DNA of 33,038 nucleotides from Pseudonocardiales bacterium (lineage in GTDB: Bacteria; Actinomycetota; Actinomycetes; Mycobacteriales; Jatrophihabitantaceae): NCBI GenBank assembly GCA_003243915.1, contig QHCC01000014.1, positions 1 through 33,038 of the forward strand, written 5' to 3'. The notes below the pieces were generated by a model. That model was not told the origin of the DNA and made no database searches. It was given only the letters and a program-made list of their open reading frames with translations. Numbering within the stretch: position 1 is the first letter of the stretch; each line of letters begins with the position of its first letter. Positions 20,518 through 28,381 of the stretch are shown in pieces. Made by a program: the position numbers and the translations under genes.

Positions 20518-20550
20518 CCCTGATCCTGACCCTGACTTATCCACTCAGGG
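20518..20550. promoter_or_regulatory. CCTGA repeats and CCCTGA-N9-TCAGGG inverted repeat
   Basis: CCTGA occurs three times at 6-base spacing (20519, 20525, 20531), and the last forms CCCTGA-N9-TCAGGG (20530-20535 with 20545-20550). This is in the divergent region between the PspC gene and the sensor kinase, a natural place for binding by the response regulator encoded downstream (autoregulation). Inference from position and symmetry only. Confidence 0.4.
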
Positions 20551-20595
20551 CTGCACCTGATGCCGGGACGCTGTGCCTACGGGGATCATGGAGTC

Positions 20596-21771
20596 GTGAG
20601 TACCGCCACCCGCACGACTGCCCGCCTGTTGCGGCGCCCCGGTTCGTGGCGTCCGGCCGGCGTGGCGGCGGGCATTGCCGAGCACATCGGCGTTCGGGTG
20701 CGCCTGGTCCGGCTGGGGTTCATCGCGCTGGCCGCGGCGGGTGGCTTGGGTGTCGCGCTGTACGGCGCGTACTGGATCGTCCTGCCAGCCGCGCCGGACG
20801 CCCCGCCCAGCCGGGTACCGCCATGGCTGGAGTACCTGCTGGCCGGCGTGGCGGCCATCGCCGCGATCGGGGGCGTGGCGTACGCGATGCCGCTCAGCGG
20901 GGTGTTCGCGCCCACCCTGCTCGCGTGCCTCGGCGGTGCGTTGATCTGGCGGCAGGCTAGCGAGCCCGAGCGCGACCGCTGGCGTCGGCTGTCGCGCACG
21001 TCGCTGTCGGCGGATCACGACGAGCGGATGGGCCGCATCCGGCTGGCGGCCGGCGCCGCGCTGGTGCTCGCCGGCGGCGGGATCGTGCTGGCCCGCGCCA
21101 ACTTCTCCGCCATCCGCGACGGCCTGCTCGCGGTGACGGTGACGGTCGTCGGCATGGCGCTGCTCACCGGTCCCTGGTGGATGCGGATGATGACCCAGCT
21201 CGGCACCGAGCGCAGCGAGCGCATCCGATCGCAGGAACGCGCCGACATCGCGGCACACCTGCACGACTCGGTGCTGCAGACGCTGGCGCTGATCCAGCGC
21301 AACGCCGGTTCGCCGCGTGAGGTCAGCCGGCTGGCCCGCGGGCAGGAGCGCGAGCTGCGCACCCTGCTGTACGGCTCGCGCACCGCGTCCGGGCAGCTGG
21401 CCGACGAGCTGCGCATCGCCGCGGCCGAGGTCGAGGACGCCTACGCGATCTCCGTCGAAGCGGTCGTCGTGGGGGACACGGCACTCGATGACGCCCTGGC
21501 CGCCGCGGCCGCGGCAGCTCGCGAGGCGCTGGTGAACTCCGCCAAGCACGCGGGCGTCACCGAGGTGTCGCTCTACGCGGAGGTCGAGCCCGACGCGGTG
21601 AGCATCTTCGTCAAGGACCGCGGGGTGGGATTCGACCTGGACGCCGTGGCCGATGACCGGCAGGGGGTCCGCGGGTCGATCATCGCCCGCGTCGAGCGGC
21701 ACGGCGGCGAGGTCAAGGTCCGCAGCCAGCCGGGCACCGGCACCGAGGTCGAGATCAGGATCGCCAGATGA
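20596..21771 (+). CDS. Sensor histidine kinase with N-terminal PspC domain
   Basis: Membrane-bound NarL-type kinase of about 391 residues. An N-terminal PspC domain (about 8-65) is followed by several membrane helices (about 78-118 and 148-195). The dimerisation/phosphoacceptor helix ERADIAAHLHDSVLQTLALIQ follows (H223 by the HxD pattern), then a HATPase domain with an N-box AREALVNSAKHAG and G-boxes DRGVGFD and GTGTEV. The start is uncertain: GTG 20596 is used; ATG 20560 would add 12 residues, and neither has an ideal ribosome binding site. Its stop overlaps the response regulator ATG (ATGA). With the divergent PspC/LiaF-like gene this is the actinobacterial PspC two-component locus; the signal is probably membrane or cell-wall stress. 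Confidence 0.9.
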   Translation: MSTATRTTARLLRRPGSWRPAGVAAGIAEHIGVRVRLVRLGFIALAAAGGLGVALYGAYWIVLPAAPDAPPSRVPPWLEYLLAGVAAIAAIGGVAYAMPLSGVFAPTLLACLGGALIWRQASEPERDRWRRLSRTSLSADHDERMGRIRLAAGAALVLAGGGIVLARANFSAIRDGLLAVTVTVVGMALLTGPWWMRMMTQLGTERSERIRSQERADIAAHLHDSVLQTLALIQRNAGSPREVSRLARGQERELRTLLYGSRTASGQLADELRIAAAEVEDAYAISVEAVVVGDTALDDALAAAAAAAREALVNSAKHAGVTEVSLYAEVEPDAVSIFVKDRGVGFDLDAVADDRQGVRGSIIARVERHGGEVKVRSQPGTGTEVEIRIAR

Positions 21772-22406
21772 GCCCGCGGGTGGTTCTCGTCGACGACCAT
21801 GCGATGTTCCGCTCGGGGGTCCGCGCGGAATTGGGTGACCGCGTCGACGTCGTGGGCGAGGCGGGCACCCCCGCCGAGGCCATCGCGGCAATCCGCTCGA
21901 GCCGGCCCGAGGTCGTGCTGCTGGACGTGCACATGCCCGACGGCGGCGGCCTCGCCGTGCTGGAGGCGATCGGCCCGGAGCTTCCCGACATCCGCTTCCT
22001 CGCGCTGTCGGTTTCCGACGCGGCCGAGGACGTCATCGCGCTGATCCGCGCGGGGGCTCGCGGCTACGTCACCAAGACGATCTCCGCCGACGATCTCGCC
22101 GACGCGATCAGCCGGGTGGCCGACGGCGACGTGGTGTTCAGCCCCCGACTGGCGGGGTTCGTGCTCGACGCCTTCCGCGATTCGCCCGTCGCCCCGTCGG
22201 TCGATCCGAACTTCGACCAGCTGACCCCGCGCGAGCGGGAGGTACTGCGGCTGCTCGCGCGTGGCTACGCGTACAAGGAGATCGCGGCCGAGCTGTTCAT
22301 CTCCATCAAGACGGTCGAGACGCATGCCTCGAACGTGCTGCGCAAGCTGCAGCTGTCCAGCCGCCACCAGCTGACCCGCTGGGCCGCCGACCGCCGCATG
22401 CTCTGA
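21768..22406 (+). CDS. NarL/LuxR-family response regulator
   Basis: DNA-binding response regulator of 212 residues, partner of the PspC-domain kinase through a 4-base overlap. The receiver domain has the acidic pair D9-D10, phosphoacceptor D53 (LLDVHMPDG), a Ser/Thr position in LALSVSD and Lys in YVTKT. The C-terminal LuxR helix-turn-helix (about 148-205) contains LTPREREVLRLLARGY.YKEIA and ISIKTVETHASNVLRKL patterns. It probably binds the divergent region at 20473-20595 and other envelope genes. Confidence 0.95.
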   Translation: MSPRVVLVDDHAMFRSGVRAELGDRVDVVGEAGTPAEAIAAIRSSRPEVVLLDVHMPDGGGLAVLEAIGPELPDIRFLALSVSDAAEDVIALIRAGARGYVTKTISADDLADAISRVADGDVVFSPRLAGFVLDAFRDSPVAPSVDPNFDQLTPREREVLRLLARGYAYKEIAAELFISIKTVETHASNVLRKLQLSSRHQLTRWAADRRML

Positions 22407-22414
22407 CCACCCCC

Positions 22415-22475
22415 CGCTTTGCACCTTTCAGCGCCCCAAATCAGCCCGATTTGGGGCGCTGAAAGGTGCAAAGCG
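22415..22475. repeat. Intergenic palindromic element C
   Basis: A 27-bp perfect inverted repeat (arms 22415-22441 and 22449-22475, loop CAGCCCG) between the stops of the response regulator (+) and chorismate mutase (-). The left arm starts CGCTTTGCACCTTTCAGCGC, identical to element B. Strong enough to terminate in both directions although no T-run follows. Confidence 0.85.
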
Positions 22476-22490
22476 CGGACGAACCGGCGA

Positions 22491-22775
22491 TTAGCGGGTG
22501 CCGCGGCACACCTGGAGCACGGCGTCGGCCAGGTGCGGTCCGTCTGAACCGAGACCCGCGCGGTACGCCTCGAGGATGATGCGTTCGCGGCCGAGCTCTA
22601 CGCGGGTGCCCCCGGCGTTCATCCGAGCGGTCTGGATACGGGCGGACAGCCGGACCCGCTCAGCGACGAGGCGCACGATCGCGGCGTCGAGGGCGTCGAT
22701 CTGGCCGCGCAGTGTCGCGACGGCATCGGAGCCGACGACGTCGGAGGCGTCCGGCCCGGTGGTGATGGCGCTCAT
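22491..22775 (-). CDS. Chorismate mutase, AroQ-delta type
   Basis: Catalyses chorismate to prephenate, the branch point to phenylalanine and tyrosine. The 94-residue all-helical protein has the actinobacterial AroQ-delta pattern: LRGQIDALDAAIVRLVAER helix, R46 and ARM (50-52), GGTR (55-58) and GRE (62-64). In M. tuberculosis such enzymes are weak alone and are activated by complex formation with DAHP synthase through their C-terminus. This one ends CRGTR, a little shorter than the mycobacterial RGRLGH ending. ATG 22775 has GAAAGGG five bases upstream. An aromatic leader peptide and terminator-like hairpin precede it. Divergent from uvrD1, as in M. tuberculosis (Rv0948c/Rv0949). Confidence 0.93.
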   Translation of the reverse strand: MSAITTGPDASDVVGSDAVATLRGQIDALDAAIVRLVAERVRLSARIQTARMNAGGTRVELGRERIILEAYRAGLGSDGPHLADAVLQVCRGTR

Positions 22776-22819
22776 CGGATCCCTTTCGGTGGCGCCGGAT
22801 CCGAGGCCAGGAACGACGA

Positions 22820-22845
22820 ACGCCCCGGGACTCGGCCCGGGGCGT
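22820..22845 (-). terminator. Attenuator hairpin upstream of chorismate mutase
   Basis: On the minus strand ACGCCCCGGG and CCCGGGGCGT form a perfect 10-bp stem around a 6-base loop (CCGAGT), followed by TTCGTCGTTCC-type moderately T-rich sequence. It lies between the leader peptide stop (22861) and the gene start (22775), the position of the terminator in classical amino-acid attenuators. The T-tract is weak, as is common in Actinomycetota. Confidence 0.6.
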
Positions 22846-22860
22846 CGGTTAGTTGAGAGC

Positions 22861-22926
22861 TCAACCAGAAACGACGGGCACCGAGGCGCGGTACCCGTAG
22901 AAAAACTCGTATGACTGAGCAAGCAC
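22861..22926 (-). CDS. Leader peptide rich in Phe/Tyr (chorismate mutase attenuator)
   Basis: A 21-codon frame from GTG 22926 to TGA 22861-22863 with five aromatic residues in seven codons: Y6-E-F8-F9-Y10-G-Y12 (TAC GAG TTT TTC TAC GGG TAC). Ribosome stalling here when charged tRNA-Phe or tRNA-Tyr is scarce would report the supply of exactly the amino acids downstream of chorismate mutase. No Shine-Dalgarno is present; the putative promoter would start the RNA on the GTG itself. Corynebacterium glutamicum has a comparable F-Y-F leader before the DAHP synthase gene aroF. I know of none described for chorismate mutase in this group. Inference from sequence, no expression data. Confidence 0.65.
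   Translation of the reverse strand: MLAQSYEFFYGYRASVPVVSG
22874..22898 (-). promoter_or_regulatory. Pause hairpin over the leader peptide's aromatic codons
   Basis: On the minus strand ACGGGTACCG (22898-22889) and CGGTGCCCGT (22883-22874) form a 10-bp stem with one G-U pair and a 5-base loop. The 5' arm contains the last Tyr codons of the leader. The 3' arm region CTCGGTGCCCG (22885-22875) can instead pair with CGGGCCGAG (22839-22831) in the terminator stem and loop, which would be the antiterminator when a ribosome stalls at Phe8/Phe9. Folding energies were not computed. Confidence 0.5.
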
Positions 22927-22961
22927 GCAGTCATGGTGACACGGTGCGCGCGCAGCGGCAA
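22926..22961 (-). promoter_or_regulatory. Putative promoter of the chorismate mutase leader
   Basis: Minus-strand TTGCCG (22961-22956), a 17-base spacer, and CACCAT (22938-22933) placed six bases before the leader GTG, so transcription would begin at the G of GTG (22926). The -10 matches the consensus only at A2, A5 and T6; the case rests on spacing. Confidence 0.4.
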
Positions 22962-23136
22962 GTTCGCTGAGCACGGCGCGCAGGTCGCCGAGGGCTACAC
23001 CATCTTGGCGGGGCCGCCGGCGGGCGAGATCATCGGCATAGCGATCACGCGTTCCGACGGGAACCGGCTGGCCCCGGATGCTCGCGCGTCGGCGGTCCTG
23101 CATGACGTCAGGACGATCTTCGACAACATTCACTAG
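22933..23136 (+). CDS. Possible small protein of unknown function
   Basis: A 67-codon frame with no recognised domain. About 88% of third positions are G or C while second positions are near 52%, the pattern of real genes in this genome, and the C-terminal half (IIGIAITRSDGN, RTIFDNIH) is protein-like. Against it, there is no ribosome binding site, and its ATG lies inside the proposed -10 of the minus-strand leader promoter. A later start is possible. It sits between chorismate mutase and uvrD1 and points the same way as uvrD1. Confidence 0.35.
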   Translation: MVTRCARSGKFAEHGAQVAEGYTILAGPPAGEIIGIAITRSDGNRLAPDARASAVLHDVRTIFDNIH

Positions 23137-23209
23137 CGGGGGCGGTTTGCCTCGCCGGCCGCGGTGCCGCCCCTGCGCTGACGGGCGTGCGACGTAGGCT
23201 GGTCCGGAG

Positions 23210-25651
23210 ATGACCAGCAACGTCGACGACCTCGTCAGTCCGGCTCCCGAAGCCACCCCGCAGCGCTCGCGCACCAGGCTTGCCGTCGATCCGGCGACGC
23301 TGCTCGACGGCCTCAACCCGCAGCAGCGTGCCGCAGTGGTGCACCACGGTGGGCCGCTGCTGATCGTCGCCGGGGCAGGCTCGGGAAAGACTCGCGTGCT
23401 CACCCACCGAGTGGCCTATCTGCTGGCAGAGCGCGGCGCGCAGCCGGGGGAGATCCTGGCGATCACGTTCACCAACAAGGCGGCCGGCGAGATGAAGGAG
23501 CGGGTGGCCATGCTCGTGGGCCCGCGCGCGAAGGCGATGTGGGTGAGCACGTTCCACTCGATGTGCGTGCGGATCCTGCGCGCCGAGTCCAAGGCGATCG
23601 GACTCAAGTCGTCGTTCTCGATCTATGACGCCGACGACTCCAAGCGGTTGATGACGATGGTCGGCCGCGATCTCGACCTGGACCCCAAGCGCTACCCGGC
23701 GCGCTCGCTCTCGGCGCAGGTCAGCAACCTCAAGAACGAGTTGGTGACGCCCGAGGCGTGGGCCGACCAGGCCGGCAACGCGCACGAGAAGGTGCTCGCC
23801 GAGGCCTACCTGCGGTACCAAGCCCGGCTGCGTGAGGCGCACGCGCTCGACTTCGACGACCTGATCATGGCCACGGTGGGGCTGCTGCAGAATCACCCCG
23901 ACGTCGCCGAGGGCTACCGGCGGCGGTTCCGGCACGTTCTCGTCGACGAGTACCAGGACACCAACCACGCCCAGTACGTCCTCGTGCGCGAGCTCACGCT
24001 GCCAGCCGACGCGAGCACCACTGCCGCCGAAGGCGGCGCGCCGAGCGGAGGTCCGGGCGCTTGGGCCAGCAGAGCCGAACTCGCTGTCGTCGGTGACGCC
24101 GACCAGTCCATCTACGCCTTCCGCGGCGCGAGCATTCGCAACATCCTCGAGTTCGAGCGCGACTACCCGGACGCCACCACGATCCTCCTCGAGCAGAACT
24201 ACCGCTCCACCCAGACAATCCTGTCCGCGGCCAACGCCGTCATCGCGCGAAACCCCGACCGTAAACCGAAGAACCTCTGGTCCGAGGCCGGTGCCGGCGA
24301 ACCGATAGCCGGCTACGTCGCCGAGAACGAGCACGACGAGGCGGCGTGGGTCGCCCAGCGCATCGACGAACTGGCCGACTCGGACGTCGCCGTCGCCTCC
24401 GACGTCGCCGTGTTCTACCGCACCAACGCGCAGTCCCGGGTGTTCGAGGAGGTGTTCATCCGCATCGGCCTGCCGTACAAGGTGGTGGGCGGCGTTCGCT
24501 TCTACGAGCGCCGTGAGATCCGTGACGCGCTGGCCTACCTGCGCGTGCTCGCCAACCCCGACGACGTGGTCAGCCTGCGGCGAATCCTGAACACACCGCG
24601 CCGAGGCATCGGAGACCGCGCCGTGGCGTGCGTCAACGTCCTCGCCGAGCGGGAGCGCATCTCCTTCGGCGCGGCCATCGAGCGGGCCGACGAGGCATTC
24701 GGGATCGCCGGGCGGTCCCTGAACGCGATCCGCGACTTCACCGACCTGCTCACCGAGATCCGGGGCGTCGCAGCCGGCCCGGACGGCACCCCCAGCTCGA
24801 TCCTCGAGGCGGTGCTCGACAAGACCGGCTATCTGCGTGAACTCCAGGCCAGCCGTGATCCGCAGGACGAGGGACGCGTGGACAACCTGCGCGAGCTGGT
24901 CAACGTGGCGCGCGAGTTCGAGGAGCAGCGTGCGGGCACCGACGAGGCGACCTCCCTGGTGGCCTTCCTCGAGCAGGTTTCCCTCGTCGCCGACGCCGAC
25001 TCCATCCCCGACGCCGGGGGAGGAGTCGTGACGCTGATGACGTTGCACACCGCCAAGGGCCTGGAGTTCCCGGTGGTCTTCCTCACCGGCCTCGAGGATG
25101 GTGTGTTCCCTCACCTGCGCACCCTCGGCGACCCGGGCGAGCTGGCCGAGGAGAGGCGGCTGGCCTACGTCGGAATCACTCGCGCCCGCGAGCGGCTCTA
25201 CCTCTCGCGGGCGCTGTCCCGCTCGGCCTGGGGCGCACCCTCATGGAACCCGCCGTCGCGCTTCCTCGACGAGATCCCCGGTGAGCTGGCGGTCTGGACC
25301 GGCGAGGTCGACCGCCAGCCGTTCGTCGGCGGATATGGCGAGTCCCAGTCGCGCCACGGCGACCACGGATACCGCTCCGGTCCTGAGCGCCAGCCCGGCG
25401 CAGCTGCCGGCCGAACGGCGCAGGAGCAGCTCGCGTCGTCGCGTCTGGGGAGCGCGGGCCTGCGCGGCGGCGCCGGCAACCGTGCCGTCCCGTCGCTCGA
25501 GCCCGGCGACCGGGTCACCCACGACGCCTGGGGTCTGGGCACAGTCGTCGCCACCCGCGGCGCGGGCGACGGCTCACAGGCGCAGATCGACTTCGGCAGC
25601 GCCGGGCTGAAATGGCTGATGCTGCGCTACGCCCCCGTGCAGAAGTTGTGA
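23210..25651 (+). CDS. uvrD1: ATP-dependent DNA helicase UvrD1/PcrA
   Basis: SF1A 3'-5' helicase of 813 residues used in nucleotide excision repair and transcription-coupled repair; the mycobacterial homologue cooperates with Ku. Motifs include the Q-motif LNPQQR, Walker A GAGSGKT (55-61), Walker B DEYQDT (246-251), GDADQSIYAFRGA, QNYRS, VVGGVRFYERREIRDALAYLR (pattern), TLHTAKGLEFPVVF and the VGITRAR arginine motif. The C-terminus, after a low-complexity linker, is the Tudor-like GDRVTHDAWGLGTV domain that contacts RNA polymerase in PcrA/UvrD. An approximately 25-residue Ala/Gly-rich insert precedes the GDADQ motif. ATG 23210 lacks a properly spaced ribosome binding site; TAGGCT (23195-23200) could be a -10. 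Confidence 0.95.
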   Translation: MTSNVDDLVSPAPEATPQRSRTRLAVDPATLLDGLNPQQRAAVVHHGGPLLIVAGAGSGKTRVLTHRVAYLLAERGAQPGEILAITFTNKAAGEMKERVAMLVGPRAKAMWVSTFHSMCVRILRAESKAIGLKSSFSIYDADDSKRLMTMVGRDLDLDPKRYPARSLSAQVSNLKNELVTPEAWADQAGNAHEKVLAEAYLRYQARLREAHALDFDDLIMATVGLLQNHPDVAEGYRRRFRHVLVDEYQDTNHAQYVLVRELTLPADASTTAAEGGAPSGGPGAWASRAELAVVGDADQSIYAFRGASIRNILEFERDYPDATTILLEQNYRSTQTILSAANAVIARNPDRKPKNLWSEAGAGEPIAGYVAENEHDEAAWVAQRIDELADSDVAVASDVAVFYRTNAQSRVFEEVFIRIGLPYKVVGGVRFYERREIRDALAYLRVLANPDDVVSLRRILNTPRRGIGDRAVACVNVLAERERISFGAAIERADEAFGIAGRSLNAIRDFTDLLTEIRGVAAGPDGTPSSILEAVLDKTGYLRELQASRDPQDEGRVDNLRELVNVAREFEEQRAGTDEATSLVAFLEQVSLVADADSIPDAGGGVVTLMTLHTAKGLEFPVVFLTGLEDGVFPHLRTLGDPGELAEERRLAYVGITRARERLYLSRALSRSAWGAPSWNPPSRFLDEIPGELAVWTGEVDRQPFVGGYGESQSRHGDHGYRSGPERQPGAAAGRTAQEQLASSRLGSAGLRGGAGNRAVPSLEPGDRVTHDAWGLGTVVATRGAGDGSQAQIDFGSAGLKWLMLRYAPVQKL

Positions 25652-25693
25652 CGTCCACCTGCCGACCAGGCAGCGGGACTCGGGCCGCGGAAA

Positions 25694-25741
25694 AACATTT
25701 CCGAAATGTCACACCGCCCTGATCAGACCCGAACATTTCGG
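25694..25741. promoter_or_regulatory. Three-half-site operator-like element before the DUF1800 gene
   Basis: ACATTTCCGAAATGT (25695-25709) is a palindrome with 6-base arms. Its right half CCGAAATGT (25701-25709) is inverted again as ACATTTCGG at 25733-25741, 23 bases further on. The A/T-rich half-site stands out against the local composition and ends 16 bases before the start codon, suggesting a repressor site or a hairpin in the leader of the DUF1800/DUF1501 operon. Confidence 0.5.
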
Positions 25742-25757
25742 GAGAAGGGTCATCGAC

Positions 25758-27068
25758 ATGCCTTCGCAGTGGGAATCCGCCGCCCGACTCGTGCGCAGGA
25801 CCGGCTTCGGAGCCACTGGCGCGCAGGTCGACGCAGCCGTGCAGATGGGCACGGCCCACTACGTGTCCTCGATGCTCGCGGCCGACCCGGGCGCCGACCG
25901 CGGCGCCAAGGCGACACCGATGCCCCGGTTCCCCGCGATCAACTATGGCGACAAGGGAGCGGCCAGGGATAAGACGGCGAAGAAGGCGCTGAACAAGCAG
26001 CGCGGTGAGCAGCTGAAGGCGATGACCGCCTGGTGGCTGCGTCGCATGATCGCCGTCGAGCAGCCGTTCGGCGAGAAACTGACCTTCTGCTGGCACAACC
26101 ACTTCGCCACCTCTGCCAAGAAGGTGAAGGACCCGGGCTTGATGCTGGGGCAGAACACCAAACTGCGCACGCTGGGACGCGGCGACTTCCACACGCTCGC
26201 GTACGGGATGCTCACCGACGCGGCGATGCTGCGCTGGCTCGACGGACAGCAGAACACCTCCAAGGCTCCGAATGAGAACCTGGCGCGCGAGTTCATGGAG
26301 CTGTTCACCCTGGGCCACGGCGACGCGTACACCGAGGCCGACGTTCGTGAGGGGGCGCGGGCCCTCACGGGCTGGCGCGCCAATCTGGACGGCACGACCG
26401 CGTTCCGGGCCAACCTGCACGACAACGGCTCGAAGACGGTGCTGGGCGTCACCGGCAACCTCGACGCCGCCAGCTTCTGCAACGCCGCGCTGGCCGTTCC
26501 CGGCGCGGCTCGGTACCTCGCGACGCGGATGTGGGGCCAGCTGGTCTCGGACACGCCACCGAGCGCCGCGGTCCTCGACCGCCTCGTCTCCGCCTACGCG
26601 GCCAAGCGCGACGTGAGCGCCATGCTCGCGGCGATGTTCACGGCGCCAGAATTCGACGCGGCGCACGGCTCGATCGTGGTCACGCCGGTGGAGTGGCTGG
26701 TCGGCGTCGTGCGGGCGCTGCGGGTGCCTGTCAAGACCGACGGCGACGCGATACAGCTGATCCGGGTGCTGATGGGGTTGGGACAGATCCCGTTCTACCC
26801 GCCCAGCGTGGCCGGCTGGCCGTCCGGACAGGCCTGGCTGTCGACCGCCGCGGTCGACCTGCGGCTGCAGACCGCGACCGCTCTGGCCAGCGCCGGTGAT
26901 CTGTCGGCGCTGGACGGCTCGGCGCCCTCTCGAGTGGATGCCGTGGCCCACCTGCTGGGCATCGGCTCCTGGTCGGCTCGCAGCTCCGCCGTGCTGCGCG
27001 CAGCAGCGAGTGACCCGAAGCGCCTCGTCGCCCTCGCGGTGAACACCCCCGAATACCTGACCAACTAG
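25758..27068 (+). CDS. DUF1800 domain protein
   Basis: Protein of 436 residues of the DUF1800 family, function unknown, nearly always paired with a DUF1501 gene. Recognisable blocks are LVRRTGFGATGAQVDAAV near the start, WHNHFATS, AMLRWLDGQQN, NENLAREFMELFTLG..G.YTE.DV.E.ARALTGW (pattern) and FYPPSVAGWPSG near the C-terminus. No signal peptide is evident. ATG 25758 has GAAGGG upstream. It precedes the DUF1501 gene by 18 bases, so the two are one operon. Confidence 0.92.
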   Translation: MPSQWESAARLVRRTGFGATGAQVDAAVQMGTAHYVSSMLAADPGADRGAKATPMPRFPAINYGDKGAARDKTAKKALNKQRGEQLKAMTAWWLRRMIAVEQPFGEKLTFCWHNHFATSAKKVKDPGLMLGQNTKLRTLGRGDFHTLAYGMLTDAAMLRWLDGQQNTSKAPNENLAREFMELFTLGHGDAYTEADVREGARALTGWRANLDGTTAFRANLHDNGSKTVLGVTGNLDAASFCNAALAVPGAARYLATRMWGQLVSDTPPSAAVLDRLVSAYAAKRDVSAMLAAMFTAPEFDAAHGSIVVTPVEWLVGVVRALRVPVKTDGDAIQLIRVLMGLGQIPFYPPSVAGWPSGQAWLSTAAVDLRLQTATALASAGDLSALDGSAPSRVDAVAHLLGIGSWSARSSAVLRAAASDPKRLVALAVNTPEYLTN

Positions 27069-27086
27069 AGGCAAGGACCAACAGCC

Positions 27087-28295
27087 GTGGACACCATCAG
27101 CCGTCGCCGCTTCCTCATCGCATCCGGCGTCACCGGCGGGGCCGCGCTGGTGGCGGGCTCTGCTGCCGTGACGTGGAGCCAGCTGCACGAGAGCGCCGCG
27201 TCGGCGCCCCTTGCCGCCGGGGATCCGGTGCTGGTCGTACTCACGCTGTACGGCGGCAACGACGGGCTCAACACGGTGATCCCCTATACCGACTCGGCCT
27301 ACCACGGCACCCGCCCGGAGCTGGCCTACGCTCCCGGCGAGGTGCTGCACCTGGATGACAAGCTGGGACTCAACCCGGCGATGAAGGGGTTCGCGACGCT
27401 CTGGCAGTCCAAGCAACTCGCCATCGTGCGTGGCGTCGGCTACCCCAAGCCGGACCACAGCCACTTCCGCTCGATGGACATCTGGCAGACCGCTTCGCCG
27501 GCAGCACCGGTCAAGACGGGCTGGATCGGCCGCTGGCTCGACGCGACCGGGGACGACCCGGTTCGGGCGGTCAACCTGGGCTCGGTGCTGCCCCCGCTGG
27601 CCGTCGGCGCGAAGACGACGGCAGCGGCGCTCAACGTCGGCAAGGCGACCCCCCTGCCTGCCCAGGTCACGGCGGCGCTGGCCGGCCTCGGCAAGGACGA
27701 CCCGTCCGACGGTGCGACCGATGCGATGGTGTGCGCCGCCTTCCGGGCCGAACGCAAGGTCGCCGCGACGTTCGACAAGGTCCTCAGCGGCCGACAGGCA
27801 GCCGGCTCGGGCAGCGACGATCTCACCGCGCAGCTCGACGTGGTCGCCAAGTGCGTCAAGGCCGGCGTGCCGACCAAGGTGTACGCCGTGAGCCTGGACG
27901 GTTTCGACACCCACGCCGGTGAGAAGGCGACCCAGCAGGCTCTGCTCGGAGATCTTGACTCGGCGCTGTCGGGATTCCTGGCCGACATGGCCAAGGATGC
28001 CCGGGGCCGTGGCGTGACAGTGCTGGTGTACTCGGAGTTCGGGCGGCGGGTCACCGCCAACGCCTCCCAAGGCACCGACCATGGCACGGCCGGCCCGGTG
28101 TTCCTCGCCGGCGTGCCGGTCAAGGGCGGGTTCTACGGCGACCAGCCGAGCCTGACCGACCTCGACAACGGCGACCTGAAGTCGAATGTGGACTTCCGCG
28201 CCGTGTACGGCGAGCTGGTGCACAAGGTGCTCGGGGGCGACCCGCACCAGGTACTGGATTCGGTGCCCCACGAGCTGGGCTTCATCAACGCCTGA
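27087..28295 (+). CDS. DUF1501 protein with Tat signal peptide
   Basis: Exported protein of 402 residues, related to the alkaline phosphatase/sulfatase superfamily, function unknown. The N-terminus carries a twin-arginine signal, SRRRFLIASG (5-14), and a hydrophobic stretch to about 30, so it is folded before export. Family blocks are LTLYGGNDGLNTVIPY, HSHFRSMDIWQ, DGFDTHAGEKATQQ, VYSEFGRRVTANAS.GTDHGTAG (pattern) and a final YGELVHKVLGGD. GTG 27087 follows GGCAAGGA. Export of this partner but not the DUF1800 protein by an obvious signal suggests either co-export or different compartments. Confidence 0.92.
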   Translation: MDTISRRRFLIASGVTGGAALVAGSAAVTWSQLHESAASAPLAAGDPVLVVLTLYGGNDGLNTVIPYTDSAYHGTRPELAYAPGEVLHLDDKLGLNPAMKGFATLWQSKQLAIVRGVGYPKPDHSHFRSMDIWQTASPAAPVKTGWIGRWLDATGDDPVRAVNLGSVLPPLAVGAKTTAAALNVGKATPLPAQVTAALAGLGKDDPSDGATDAMVCAAFRAERKVAATFDKVLSGRQAAGSGSDDLTAQLDVVAKCVKAGVPTKVYAVSLDGFDTHAGEKATQQALLGDLDSALSGFLADMAKDARGRGVTVLVYSEFGRRVTANASQGTDHGTAGPVFLAGVPVKGGFYGDQPSLTDLDNGDLKSNVDFRAVYGELVHKVLGGDPHQVLDSVPHELGFINA

Positions 28296-28381
28296 GCGGG
28301 CAGTGTCGATCGGCCACGAGATTACCTAACCCTGATCTTCGCCGGACACAACGGTCACGTCCCTGCGGCAGGCTCAGCGGC

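Noticed and set aside
22776-22961. Chorismate mutase N-terminal extension in the same frame (from ATG 22961 or 22934)
   Set aside because: The extension would translate through the hairpin and is proline/serine-rich with no resemblance to the family; ATG 22775 has a good ribosome binding site.
25515-28271. Minus-strand 918-codon frame across DUF1800 and DUF1501
   Set aside because: Shadow of two recognised genes; no domain and implausible composition.
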